This document shows positions 6,254-12,819 of a DNA stretch of 15,224 bases, one piece after another. Position numbers and translations under genes: made by a program. The DNA lies in assembly GCA_012514775.1 (NCBI GenBank), contig JAAYZQ010000114.1:1-15224 (forward strand). Reading direction: 5' to 3'. The stretch is from Anaerolineaceae bacterium. Lineage in GTDB: Bacteria > Chloroflexota > Anaerolineae > JAAYZQ01. Under the pieces are notes generated by a model that searched no databases, was not told the DNA's origin, and saw only the letters and a program-made list of their open reading frames with translations. Positions within the stretch are counted from its first letter, which is position 1. Every line of letters starts with the position of its first letter.

Positions 6254-7825
6254 TCAGGCCTCCGCCATCCCCAGGCCGCGGGCCGGAAGGGAAACGTCCG
6301 GCGCCGCGTATAGCTCGTTGATGTGCCGTGCCGCGACCAGGGAGCGTTGGTTCGGATCGCTCAGGAACTGATAGTTGCTGTAGCACTTGTCCCGATAATC
6401 GGCGATCTGGCCCGAGCGCAGGGCGGCCGCGATCTCGCGCACCCCTTCGGCAAGGGTGTGCTCTGGCACAAAGCCCAGCTCCCGCCGGATGCGGGCAAAG
6501 GAGACGTGATAGTCGCGCCGATCGACGTCCCCTTCGCGCCGCGTCAGGCAAGCCCCCGGAACAAGGCCATGTATCAGATCACCCAACTGGGCGATGGTCA
6601 TGTTTTGCTCGTCGGAGCCGACGTTAAAGGTCTGGCCCTTGACGATGGCCAGGGGTGCCTCCAGGCAGAGAACAATGGCCCGGGCCACGTCGGCGACGTG
6701 GACAAAGGGCCGCCATTGTCCTCCGCCGAGGATCGTAATCTCTCCATCGCACACGGCCCTGGCCGTCAGCAGATTGACCACCAGGTCGAACCGCGGGCGG
6801 GGAGAAAGCCCATAGACGGTTGCGAAACGGAGGACGATCGGGTGAAAACGGGGGCCGGTCAGGTCGGCCAGCACCTGCTCGGAGCCGATCTTGGCCCGGG
6901 CATACAGGGAAACGGGGTTCAGGCCCGAGCGCTCGTCGAGGATCTCGTTGCCCGCTCCATAAACACTGCACGACGAGGCATAGATGAACCGCTTGATGCC
7001 ATATCCCCGGGCCGCTTCGGCGAGCATTCGCGTGGAAGCGAGATTGATCTCCAGCGTCAGCTTCTCGTCGAGGGCACAGGCCGGGTCGCCGACCAGCTCC
7101 CCCAGGTGCACGACGGCATCCATGTCCAGCATGGCGCGAAAAACGTCGCCGATGTCGCGCGAGTCCCCCTCAATGAGCTCGAACCGGTGGTGGTCCAACA
7201 ACGCCGCAACGGGCTCCGGGCCGTAGAGAAGGGTGTCCAGGACCCGGACCGAGTAGCCCTGCTGCAACAACTGGCGGCACAGTACCGAACCGATATAGCC
7301 GGCGCCGCCCACGACCAGAACGTGATGGACTCGCCCATCCTGCTCCAGCCGCCGCAGCGCCGGAGCCTCGCGATTGATGACCTGCCGCCACAAAATGGAC
7401 CACAAACGTGCCCCCATGGTCAGGGCCAGGGTCAAGAACCAGGCGACGAGGAGGGCCACGCCCGGGGTTTCGCCCGGCCAGCGACGGGTGACGTACAGGT
7501 ACATGACCAGGCCAAAGAGAAGATAGGAAACGCTCACCGCCTGCAAAACGATGATGGCCTTGAACCGGCCCGCGTAAAAGCGGCCGCGGGAATAGAACCC
7601 ACTGAGGCCATAGACCGCCAGGCAGACCAGGGTGAGCAGCCAGGCGGTTAAAACGTAGGTTTGGGCCGTCTCATACAGCCCCCGCTGGGCGGAAAAGTCG
7701 GGCACCGTGCGGATGCGCCACAGCAGGCGCAGGACGAGAGCGACCAGGTAGCTGGCATTGATGATGGCGACGTCGGCTACCACGCGGGCCAGGATCTCCA
7801 GCGTCAGGTAGCGTCGCAGCTTCAC
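6254..7825 (-). CDS. Four-helix membrane domain fused to an NAD-dependent sugar epimerase/dehydratase
   Basis: This 523-residue protein has two parts. Residues 1-150 hold four predicted membrane helices (about 14-36, 55-78, 89-112 and 121-146), similar in layout to the N-terminus of FlaA1/CapD and PglC-like long transferases. From about residue 168 there is an extended SDR: GGAGYIGS (173-180) for NAD binding, LVGDPACALDEKLTLEIN (244-261), YASSCSVYG (282-290), the active-site pair Tyr308 and Lys312 in SLYARAK, and RPFVHVADVA near 372-381. The SDR part resembles the extended-SDR epimerase group, not CapD. The middle domain usual in FlaA1/CapD seems to be missing. It probably modifies a sugar nucleotide or a lipid-linked sugar at the inner face of the membrane. 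The start is GTG at 7825, chosen because AGGAGG lies seven bases upstream. The substrate is unknown. Confidence 0.85.
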   Translation of the reverse strand: MKLRRYLTLEILARVVADVAIINASYLVALVLRLLWRIRTVPDFSAQRGLYETAQTYVLTAWLLTLVCLAVYGLSGFYSRGRFYAGRFKAIIVLQAVSVSYLLFGLVMYLYVTRRWPGETPGVALLVAWFLTLALTMGARLWSILWRQVINREAPALRRLEQDGRVHHVLVVGGAGYIGSVLCRQLLQQGYSVRVLDTLLYGPEPVAALLDHHRFELIEGDSRDIGDVFRAMLDMDAVVHLGELVGDPACALDEKLTLEINLASTRMLAEAARGYGIKRFIYASSCSVYGAGNEILDERSGLNPVSLYARAKIGSEQVLADLTGPRFHPIVLRFATVYGLSPRPRFDLVVNLLTARAVCDGEITILGGGQWRPFVHVADVARAIVLCLEAPLAIVKGQTFNVGSDEQNMTIAQLGDLIHGLVPGACLTRREGDVDRRDYHVSFARIRRELGFVPEHTLAEGVREIAAALRSGQIADYRDKCYSNYQFLSDPNQRSLVAARHINELYAAPDVSLPARGLGMAEA

Positions 7826-7832
7826 GAGAAAA

Positions 7833-7838
7833 CCTCCT
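7833..7838 (-). promoter_or_regulatory. Perfect Shine-Dalgarno AGGAGG for the GTG start at 7825
   Basis: AGGAGG lies in the 15-bp gap between the aminotransferase stop and the membrane/SDR fusion gene, seven bases before GTG 7825-7823. It decides the choice of this non-ATG start. Confidence 0.85.
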
Positions 7839-7840
7839 GT

Positions 7841-9013
7841 TCATAGTCGAAAGGCCCTCACCACGTCACCTACGGCATGGATGACGTCAGCGACGTCGGT
7901 CACGCTCATGGCCGGATAGAGCGGCAGCGAGATAAGCCGGCTGTACAGAGCCTCGGCGCAGGGTAGGTCGCCCGGACGATAGCCAAACTGCCGGGCATAG
8001 AAGGGATGAAGGTGGACGGGCACAAAATGTACGCTGGTCCCGATGCCCCGCGACCGAAGCTCCTCGATGAACTGCGCGCGGTCAATGGCCAGTCGCTCCA
8101 GGCTCAGAAGAATCGGATAGAGGTGATAGACGTGACACCGTCCGGGCCGAACGATGGGCACCTCGACCTCGGGCAGATCGACAAAGGCCTCGTCGTAAAG
8201 GCGGGCATAACGGCGGCGGGTCTCGATAAAGCCCTCCAGCTTTTGCAACTGATGAATGCCCAGGGCGGCCTGGATGTCGGTCATGTTGTCCTTGTAGCCG
8301 GGCAGCACCACCTCGTAGTACCAGGAGCCGGCGCCGGTGTAGCGCTTCCAGGCGTCGCGGCTCATACCGTGGAGGGTGAGGAGACGCATCGTCTCGGCCA
8401 GCCCGTCGTCGGCCGTGGCGATGGCGCCACCCTCGCCCGTAGTCATGTTCTTGATGGCATAGAAGGAAAAGCAGGTGATGGACCGCGGGGCGGCCAGGGC
8501 ATCGGAGCCGATCTTCTGGTCCCGGAAGCGGGCGCCAATGGCGTGGGCGGCGTCTTCGACGATGGGCAGGCCGTGGCGGGCGGCGAGGGCGTGGATGGCC
8601 TCCAGGTCGCAGGGCTGCCCGCCATAGTGCACGGGCACGATGGCCCGCGTGTGGGGTGTCAGCGCCGCCTCGATGACTTCGGGCGTCACGTTCAGGTCGG
8701 GTCCGACGTCGACCAGGACAGGCCGGGCACCCAGGTGGACGACGACGTTGGCCGTGGAGCAAAAGGTCATAGTCGGGACGACCACCTCGTCGCCCGGGCC
8801 GATGCCCAGTGCCGTAAGGGCAATGTGCAGGGCGGCCGTGCAGGAGCTGACGGCCAGAGCGTGCCGGGCGCCCAGGTAGGCAGCCAGTTCGCCCTCCAGG
8901 CGACGGACCTTGGGGCCGGAGGTCAACCAGCCGGAGCGAAGCGAGTCGACGACTTCGGCGATCTCTTCTTCGCCGATGGATGGCAGGGCATAGGGCAGGA
9001 AGGCTGCACGCAT
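7841..9013 (-). CDS. DegT/DnrJ/EryC1/StrS family PLP-dependent sugar aminotransferase
   Basis: This 390-residue cytoplasmic enzyme is of normal length for the family, which transfers an amino group (usually from glutamate) to a keto sugar nucleotide. Visible features: the N-terminal GWLTSGPKVRRLE (28-40), AVSSCTAALHIAL (54-66) for cofactor phosphate binding, VPTMTFCSTAN (79-89), EDAAHAIGA (153-161) with Asp154 near the pyridine ring, and CFSFYAIKNMTTGEGG (181-196) with Lys188 as the PLP lysine. DNMTDIQAALG follows near 267. The sequence is closest in style to ArnB/PglE-type enzymes acting on 4-keto sugars, although which keto group is used cannot be proven. ATG 9013 lies nine bases after the TAG of the acyltransferase gene and is in the same frame. 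The adjacent acyltransferase suggests an N-acylated amino sugar as product. Confidence 0.93.
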   Translation of the reverse strand: MRAAFLPYALPSIGEEEIAEVVDSLRSGWLTSGPKVRRLEGELAAYLGARHALAVSSCTAALHIALTALGIGPGDEVVVPTMTFCSTANVVVHLGARPVLVDVGPDLNVTPEVIEAALTPHTRAIVPVHYGGQPCDLEAIHALAARHGLPIVEDAAHAIGARFRDQKIGSDALAAPRSITCFSFYAIKNMTTGEGGAIATADDGLAETMRLLTLHGMSRDAWKRYTGAGSWYYEVVLPGYKDNMTDIQAALGIHQLQKLEGFIETRRRYARLYDEAFVDLPEVEVPIVRPGRCHVYHLYPILLSLERLAIDRAQFIEELRSRGIGTSVHFVPVHLHPFYARQFGYRPGDLPCAEALYSRLISLPLYPAMSVTDVADVIHAVGDVVRAFRL

Positions 9014-9022
9014 CGGTCGATC

Positions 9023-9868
9023 CTATCTCGTTTCCCCGCCCCTTTTCAGAGGGGGCAGGGAGAGGTCCTGCCGCGGAAAGAACTTGATCAGTTGCAGCAG
9101 GTGCTTCATGAAGCGAAACTCTTCCTCTGTCCGCCGCCGGTTGTAGCTGCGCGTCGAGACGTCAAAGATGGTATACTCCTCGGCCGCCAGGCCCGAGGCT
9201 TCGTCGAGGGAGCGGACGACGACGATGCTGCGCGGAGCGCCCGGGTTCAGGGCATAGAACTCGTCCAGGCGGGCGCGCATGACCGCCACTTTTTCCTCCA
9301 GTGGGACCTCCTGAAACTGGGGTCCGACCTTCTCGGTGATGTCCTGGGCGGGAACGCCGGCATAGACGTGGTTGGGCTCCATGTCCCTGGTGATCACCGA
9401 GCCCACCAGGGCCATGCTCCGCGCGTGGGCGTGCACGGGCGAGACGATGCAGTGGCCCACGAACCAGACGTCGTCCTCGACCACAAGGGGCCGGCTGCTG
9501 TTCCAGCGGCAGCCCTGAAGCGTGTCGCCGTGGCGGATGTGCGACCAGAGCTGGCTGTAGGCCCCCACGCCGACGCCATTGCCCAGGGTCAGCCCACCCG
9601 CCGAGTTCAGGATCGTATTCTGCCCGATCCAGCAGCAATGGCCGATGTGGCAGGGCAGGTCGCCGGCGATAAAGCCATTGTTGTGCAGCATGGTATAATC
9701 GCCGATGACCAGCTCGTCGACAAAGGCCCGCGTGTTGTAGCCGATAAAGGCGTTGTCGCCGATCTCTACCCGGCGGGCCACCTTGTCGGAACGACCCTGG
9801 ATCTTGACCCCATCCTCGATGACGACCCCGCGGCCGATGCTCACCTCTTCCGCCAGGATCTCGTACAT
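9023..9868 (-). CDS. Left-handed beta-helix (hexapeptide repeat) acyltransferase
   Basis: This protein has 281 residues from ATG 9868. Residues 8-175 show hexapeptide-type repeats (VSIGRGVVIEDG, VEIGDNAFIGYN, LVIGDYTMLHNN, CHIGHCCWIGQN, LTLGNGVGVGAY, LVVEDDVWFVGH) ending in HVYAGVPAQ, the usual end of the acyl-CoA-binding beta-helix. SQLWSHIRHGD (105-115) offers His110 or His113 as a catalytic candidate. Residues 190-262 form an extra C-terminal region (YTIFDVSTRSYNRRRTEEE at 232-250) that is not part of the beta-helix. The last 14 residues come from palindrome-like DNA. It probably acetylates or acylates the amino sugar made by the neighbouring aminotransferase. The start was chosen at 9868 because AAGGAG (9883-9878) precedes it. 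A GTG at 9901 would overlap the upstream gene. It ends in TAG. Confidence 0.87.
   Translation of the reverse strand: MYEILAEEVSIGRGVVIEDGVKIQGRSDKVARRVEIGDNAFIGYNTRAFVDELVIGDYTMLHNNGFIAGDLPCHIGHCCWIGQNTILNSAGGLTLGNGVGVGAYSQLWSHIRHGDTLQGCRWNSSRPLVVEDDVWFVGHCIVSPVHAHARSMALVGSVITRDMEPNHVYAGVPAQDITEKVGPQFQEVPLEEKVAVMRARLDEFYALNPGAPRSIVVVRSLDEASGLAAEEYTIFDVSTRSYNRRRTEEEFRFMKHLLQLIKFFPRQDLSLPPLKRGGETR
9039..9054. repeat. Short palindrome-like element at the 3' end of the acyltransferase gene
   Basis: CCCCTTTTCAGAGGGG has 5-bp arms and a 6-nt loop. It encodes part of the C-terminus Leu-Pro-Pro-Leu-Lys-Arg-Gly-Gly. Peptides of this type are often the translation of dispersed intergenic palindromes. 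Only one copy is in the window, so its repeat status is an inference. Confidence 0.35.
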
Positions 9869-9877
9869 AACCTCCCT

Positions 9878-9883
9878 CTCCTT
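9878..9883 (-). promoter_or_regulatory. Shine-Dalgarno AAGGAG for the acyltransferase, overlapping the upstream stop
   Basis: AAGGAG overlaps the TAA (9884-9882) of the sugar transferase gene and lies nine bases before ATG 9868. A second purine run, GGAGG, sits only two bases before the ATG. Together they support 9868 over the upstream GTG at 9901. Confidence 0.7.
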
Positions 9884-10502
9884 ATCCTCCGCTGCTGCCA
9901 CTTGCCGAGGTATAGATCCCCTCTCGCCTCAGGACCACCCCGGCCGTGCGCCACAGGATCACCAGGTCCAGCTTCAGGGAGAAATTCTCCACGTACCGGG
10001 TGTCCCACTCCAGGCGCTCGGGCCAGGAGATGCTGTTGCGGCCGTTGACGGTGGCCAGTCCCGTCAGGCCGGGCCTCATCTCCAGCTTGTGCCGCTGGCG
10101 TGGTGAATACAGCTCGAGGGCCAGGACCTCGTCGGGGCGGGGGCCGACGACGCTCATCTCGCCGCGCAGCACATTCCAGAGCTGGGGCAGCTCGTCCACG
10201 CTCCACTGGCGCAAGACGCGGCCCAGGGGCGTCACCCGTGGGTCGCCGGCACTGATGACGGTGGCCCCGTCGGCGTCGCGCGGCGTCGCCGCCCCTGCGC
10301 CCCGGTACATGCTGCGAAACTTCAGGCAGGCAAAGGGCACCCCGTCGCGGCCCAGGCGCTCGTGGCGAAACAGGGCCGGCCCCGGCGAGGTCAGGCGCAC
10401 CGCCACGGCCACTGCGAGCAACAGGGGAGCCAGCACCACCAGCAGGGTCAGGGCGAACAGCACGTCAAAGGCGCGCTTGAGGGCCAGGCTGGCGCTTCTC
10501 AC
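9882..10502 (-). CDS. PglC-like sugar-1-phosphate transferase to undecaprenyl phosphate
   Basis: This 206-residue protein is a minimal bacterial sugar transferase (PF02397), the priming enzyme that places the first sugar phosphate on undecaprenyl phosphate. It has one N-terminal hydrophobic segment (about 12-36), which in PglC forms a re-entrant membrane helix. KFRSM is at residues 61-65. The catalytic Asp103-Glu104 pair sits in VDELPQLWNVLRGEMS (102-117), VGPRP follows at 119-123, and RPGLTG is at 143-148. It lacks the four-helix N-terminus of WbaP-type enzymes. The start is GTG 10502, whose GTGA overlaps the TGA of the upstream glycosyltransferase. GGAG lies six bases upstream. A longer in-frame extension reaching past 10800 would overlap the glycosyltransferase and shows no family similarity. 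It ends with TAA. The sugar it transfers is unknown. Confidence 0.92.
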   Translation of the reverse strand: MRSASLALKRAFDVLFALTLLVVLAPLLLAVAVAVRLTSPGPALFRHERLGRDGVPFACLKFRSMYRGAGAATPRDADGATVISAGDPRVTPLGRVLRQWSVDELPQLWNVLRGEMSVVGPRPDEVLALELYSPRQRHKLEMRPGLTGLATVNGRNSISWPERLEWDTRYVENFSLKLDLVILWRTAGVVLRREGIYTSASGSSGG

Positions 10503-11821
10503 GTCGTGCTCCTCGTGGCAGCCGGCGCCGAGCCCGCCAGGACGGCCGCCAGCAACTCCTCGAACCTGGCCGCGGCGGCCTCGGGCGAATGGTGCCGCAG
10601 GGCGTAGGCACGGCCGTTTTGTCCCATCTCGGCACACAGAGCCGGTTCTTCGCCGAGACGAAGGACGGCCGCCGCCAGGTCCGAAGGACATTGGGGAGGG
10701 ACGCACATGCCGGCCCGGGCCCGACCCACCAGGGCCACGAGATCGCTGGCCTCGTCGATGCTGGCCAGCAGGGGCCGCCCACTGGCCAGAATAGCAAAGC
10801 TCTTGGATGGCAGAGCGCCGAGGCCCGCCCCCTTCATGAGGGATACCAGGCCCACGTCGGCCGAAGCCCACACCCAGGGCATGGTCTCCAGCGCTTGGTA
10901 AGGCAGGAACCGGACGTTGTCGAGGCCCATCCGCCCTGCCCGGCCCTGCAGAGCCTCGCAGGCAGTGCCGTCGCCGACGAACAGGAAGAGCACGTCGGGC
11001 CGGGCTCGCAGCAGGGCCGCGGCCTCCAGCACCGATTCAAGCCCCTGGATCTGCCCGACGTTGCCGGCATAGAGGACGACGAACCGGCCGGACAGGCCAT
11101 GCTGCCGGGAAAAGTCATTGTCCCGGGGCAGGGGCCGCACCAGCTCGGTGTCCACCCAGTCATAGACCAGGTGCAGCCTCGACTCGGGGACGCGCCGCGA
11201 CAGCATCAACGGGGCAAAGGAATCGGACAGGATGCGGACGGCGGCAGCACGCCGCAAGAGCGAGTCCTCCAGGGCGCCCACAGCCCTGATCACCGGTCCG
11301 TGACGAAAGATGCCGAGCTGCACGCCCACGTCGGGATAGACGTCGTGCACCGAATACACCACCGGCCTGCCCCGGGCAAAGGCCAGGAGCACGCAGGGCA
11401 GCCACACCTCCAGGGCCGGGCTGACTGCCAGCACGACGTCGGCCTTCTGCTTCCAGCCGGCCATGGTCGCGCCGAGCTGGTAGCAGCCAAACTGTACCAG
11501 GCGGCGCCACAGGCTGCGCCGGTCGACGGACGGCAGGGACACGCGGGCCACGCGCACCCCATTTTCCAGCGACCAGGCAGGCCTTCTGCCCCGGTACTCT
11601 TCGGGGACGCGGCCGGAGGGATAGTGGGGGACGGCGGTGAGGACCGCCGGCAGGTGGCCCCTGCGGGCCAGGGCCTCGCAGAGCAGGGTAAAGAGCTGCG
11701 CGCCCGGGCCGCCATCGGGCCGGTAGTGGGGCACGATGAACAGGATGCGCAGGCCGCCGGCCTTATCTTCTGACGACAAGTCCCTGCACCGCCGCCGAGG
11801 AGCCGGGCGGAAACTCGGCAT
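10499..11821 (-). CDS. GT4 glycosyltransferase, WcaI/WbuB-like
   Basis: This is a cytoplasmic GT-B-fold enzyme that probably transfers a sugar to the lipid-linked intermediate. From the ATG at 11821 it has 440 residues. The family sequence begins only at about residue 24 with RILFIVPHYRPDGGPGAQ. Later landmarks are YSVHDVYPDVGVQLG (156-170), YAGNVGQIQGLE (251-262), FVGDG (281-285), and LPSKSFAILASGRP (337-350). The last replaces the usual EX7E motif, as is common in WcaI-like enzymes. The first 23 residues are Arg-rich, overlap the previous gene by 59 bp and have no Shine-Dalgarno sequence, so they may not be translated. TTG 11779 or CTG 11752 (ten bases after the upstream TAA, with AAGG nearby) are plausible real starts. 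It ends in TGA overlapping the GTG of the sugar transferase. Confidence 0.88.
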   Translation of the reverse strand: MPSFRPAPRRRCRDLSSEDKAGGLRILFIVPHYRPDGGPGAQLFTLLCEALARRGHLPAVLTAVPHYPSGRVPEEYRGRRPAWSLENGVRVARVSLPSVDRRSLWRRLVQFGCYQLGATMAGWKQKADVVLAVSPALEVWLPCVLLAFARGRPVVYSVHDVYPDVGVQLGIFRHGPVIRAVGALEDSLLRRAAAVRILSDSFAPLMLSRRVPESRLHLVYDWVDTELVRPLPRDNDFSRQHGLSGRFVVLYAGNVGQIQGLESVLEAAALLRARPDVLFLFVGDGTACEALQGRAGRMGLDNVRFLPYQALETMPWVWASADVGLVSLMKGAGLGALPSKSFAILASGRPLLASIDEASDLVALVGRARAGMCVPPQCPSDLAAAVLRLGEEPALCAEMGQNGRAYALRHHSPEAAAARFEELLAAVLAGSAPAATRSTT

Positions 11822-12803
11822 CGCGCCGGATTTCGTCCCAGTGCTCCCGGAACCAGTCTATGGTGTTCTGCAGCCCGGCCTCGAAACCGGTCCGCGGCTC
11901 GTAACCGAGGAGCTCGCGCGCGCACTCGATGCTGGCCAGGAGCCGTTTTTTCGTGTCCCAGGCCCGGGGCGGGGCCTGGACGATGCCGGCCTGGTTGCCG
12001 GTCAGCTCGTTGATGCGCCGCGCCAGCTCAAGGATGTTGGTCTCCCGCCCCGAGGCGACGTTCATCTCCCGGCCAATGGCTGCCTGGAAGTAGCCGGCCC
12101 GCAGCATCGCATCCACGATGTCCATGACGTAGGTAAAGTCACGCGTCTCGCCGCCAGTGCCCGTGAAGGGCAGCGGCAAGCCCGACAGCGCCCAGAAAAC
12201 AAAGTTGGGGATGACGTTGCGGTATTGGCCGGGCACCTCGCCCGGGCCGTAGGCGTTAAACAGGCGCGTCTTGACCACCGGCAGCCCGTAGTGGTTGTAG
12301 AAAAAGTTGGCGTACAGCTCGCCCAGCATTTTGGTGATCTGGTACGGCGTGCTCAGGTGCATGGACATGAAGTCTTCTTTCAAGGGCAGAGGCGCCGCCG
12401 AGCCATAGATGGAGCAGCCCGAGGAGGCATACACCAACCGTTCCACGCCGGCCATCTGGCAATACTGGTACACCAGCAGGGTGCCCAGCCCGTTGGTCGC
12501 CAGGTCCCGCTGGGGATAGTCCACCTAGTTCTGGTTGGCGAAAAAGGCCGCCAGGTGATAGACCACCTGGGGTTTCAGAGCAAAGACGCGCTTCAGGGCC
12601 ACCTCGTCGGTGACCGAGCCCCTGACAAAGAGGAGGTTTGGCAGCGAGGGCACGTTCCACTCGTAGCCGGCCGACAGGTCGTCGAGGATGATGACCCGTC
12701 GGGCCAGCCCTCCCACTGCCGCAGCGAGGTTCGAGCCGATGGCCCCCGCCCCACCGGTGATGAGCACCGTCTTGTCAGCATAGTACGCCTGGTAATCCTG
12801 CAT
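11763..12803 (-). pseudogene. NAD-dependent sugar epimerase (GalE-like extended SDR) split by an in-frame TAG
   Basis: The full frame has 347 codons from ATG 12803 to TAA at 11765-11763. ATG 12803 is preferred over ATG 12830 because AGGAGG (12814-12809) lies five bases before it. Residues 16-25 (TGGAGAIGSN) bind NAD. Codon 93 (12527-12525) is TAG, inside FFANQN-stop-VDYPQRDLATNGLG, where relatives typically have NQNSVDHP. Everything after it is intact: ASSGCSIYG, the Tyr/Lys pair in STPYQITK, RLFNAYGPGE and ETRDFTYVMDIVDA. A TCG-to-TAG change of the expected Ser fits. If real, translation gives a 92-residue fragment without the active site. The remainder (11763-12524) could only start at the GTG just after the stop, which has no Shine-Dalgarno sequence. 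The enzyme would have interconverted a UDP- or GDP-sugar. It is either a pseudogene, a sequencing error or a read-through gene. Confidence 0.85.
12525..12527 (-). other. In-frame TAG in the epimerase gene
   Basis: The minus-strand codons read Ala-Asn-Gln-Asn-TAG-Val-Asp-Tyr-Pro. Homology continues without a frame change on both sides. The expected residue is Ser (NQNSVDHP-like in relatives, from memory), and one base change from TCG would give TAG. Confidence 0.85.
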
Positions 12804-12808
12804 CTCGA

Positions 12809-12814
12809 CCTCCT
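12809..12814 (-). promoter_or_regulatory. Perfect Shine-Dalgarno AGGAGG for the epimerase start at 12803
   Basis: AGGAGG lies in the 16-bp gap after the upstream TGA (12822-12820), five bases before ATG 12803. It argues against the earlier ATG at 12830, which would overlap the upstream gene. Confidence 0.85.
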
Positions 12815-12819
12815 GGGAA

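Noticed and set aside
6323..7651. A 442-codon open frame on the plus strand
   Set aside because: It is antisense to the membrane/SDR fusion, has no recognisable motif, and its composition fits a shadow frame.
9014..9025. Possible natural fusion of acyltransferase and aminotransferase through the TAG at 9023
   Set aside because: The frames match, but the aminotransferase has a proper N-terminus with its own ATG and the acyltransferase has a complete end, so a normal stop is simpler.
8006..10048. A 680-codon open frame on the plus strand
   Set aside because: It lies opposite the aminotransferase and acyltransferase genes, which have clear motifs. Its protein is low in recognisable structure and rich in Gly, Asp and Val, as expected of an antisense frame in GC-rich DNA.
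10503..10871. N-terminal extension of the sugar transferase frame to 10871
   Set aside because: It lies entirely over the GT4 gene, shows no family similarity, and the GTG at 10502 has a good ribosome site and stop-start overlap.
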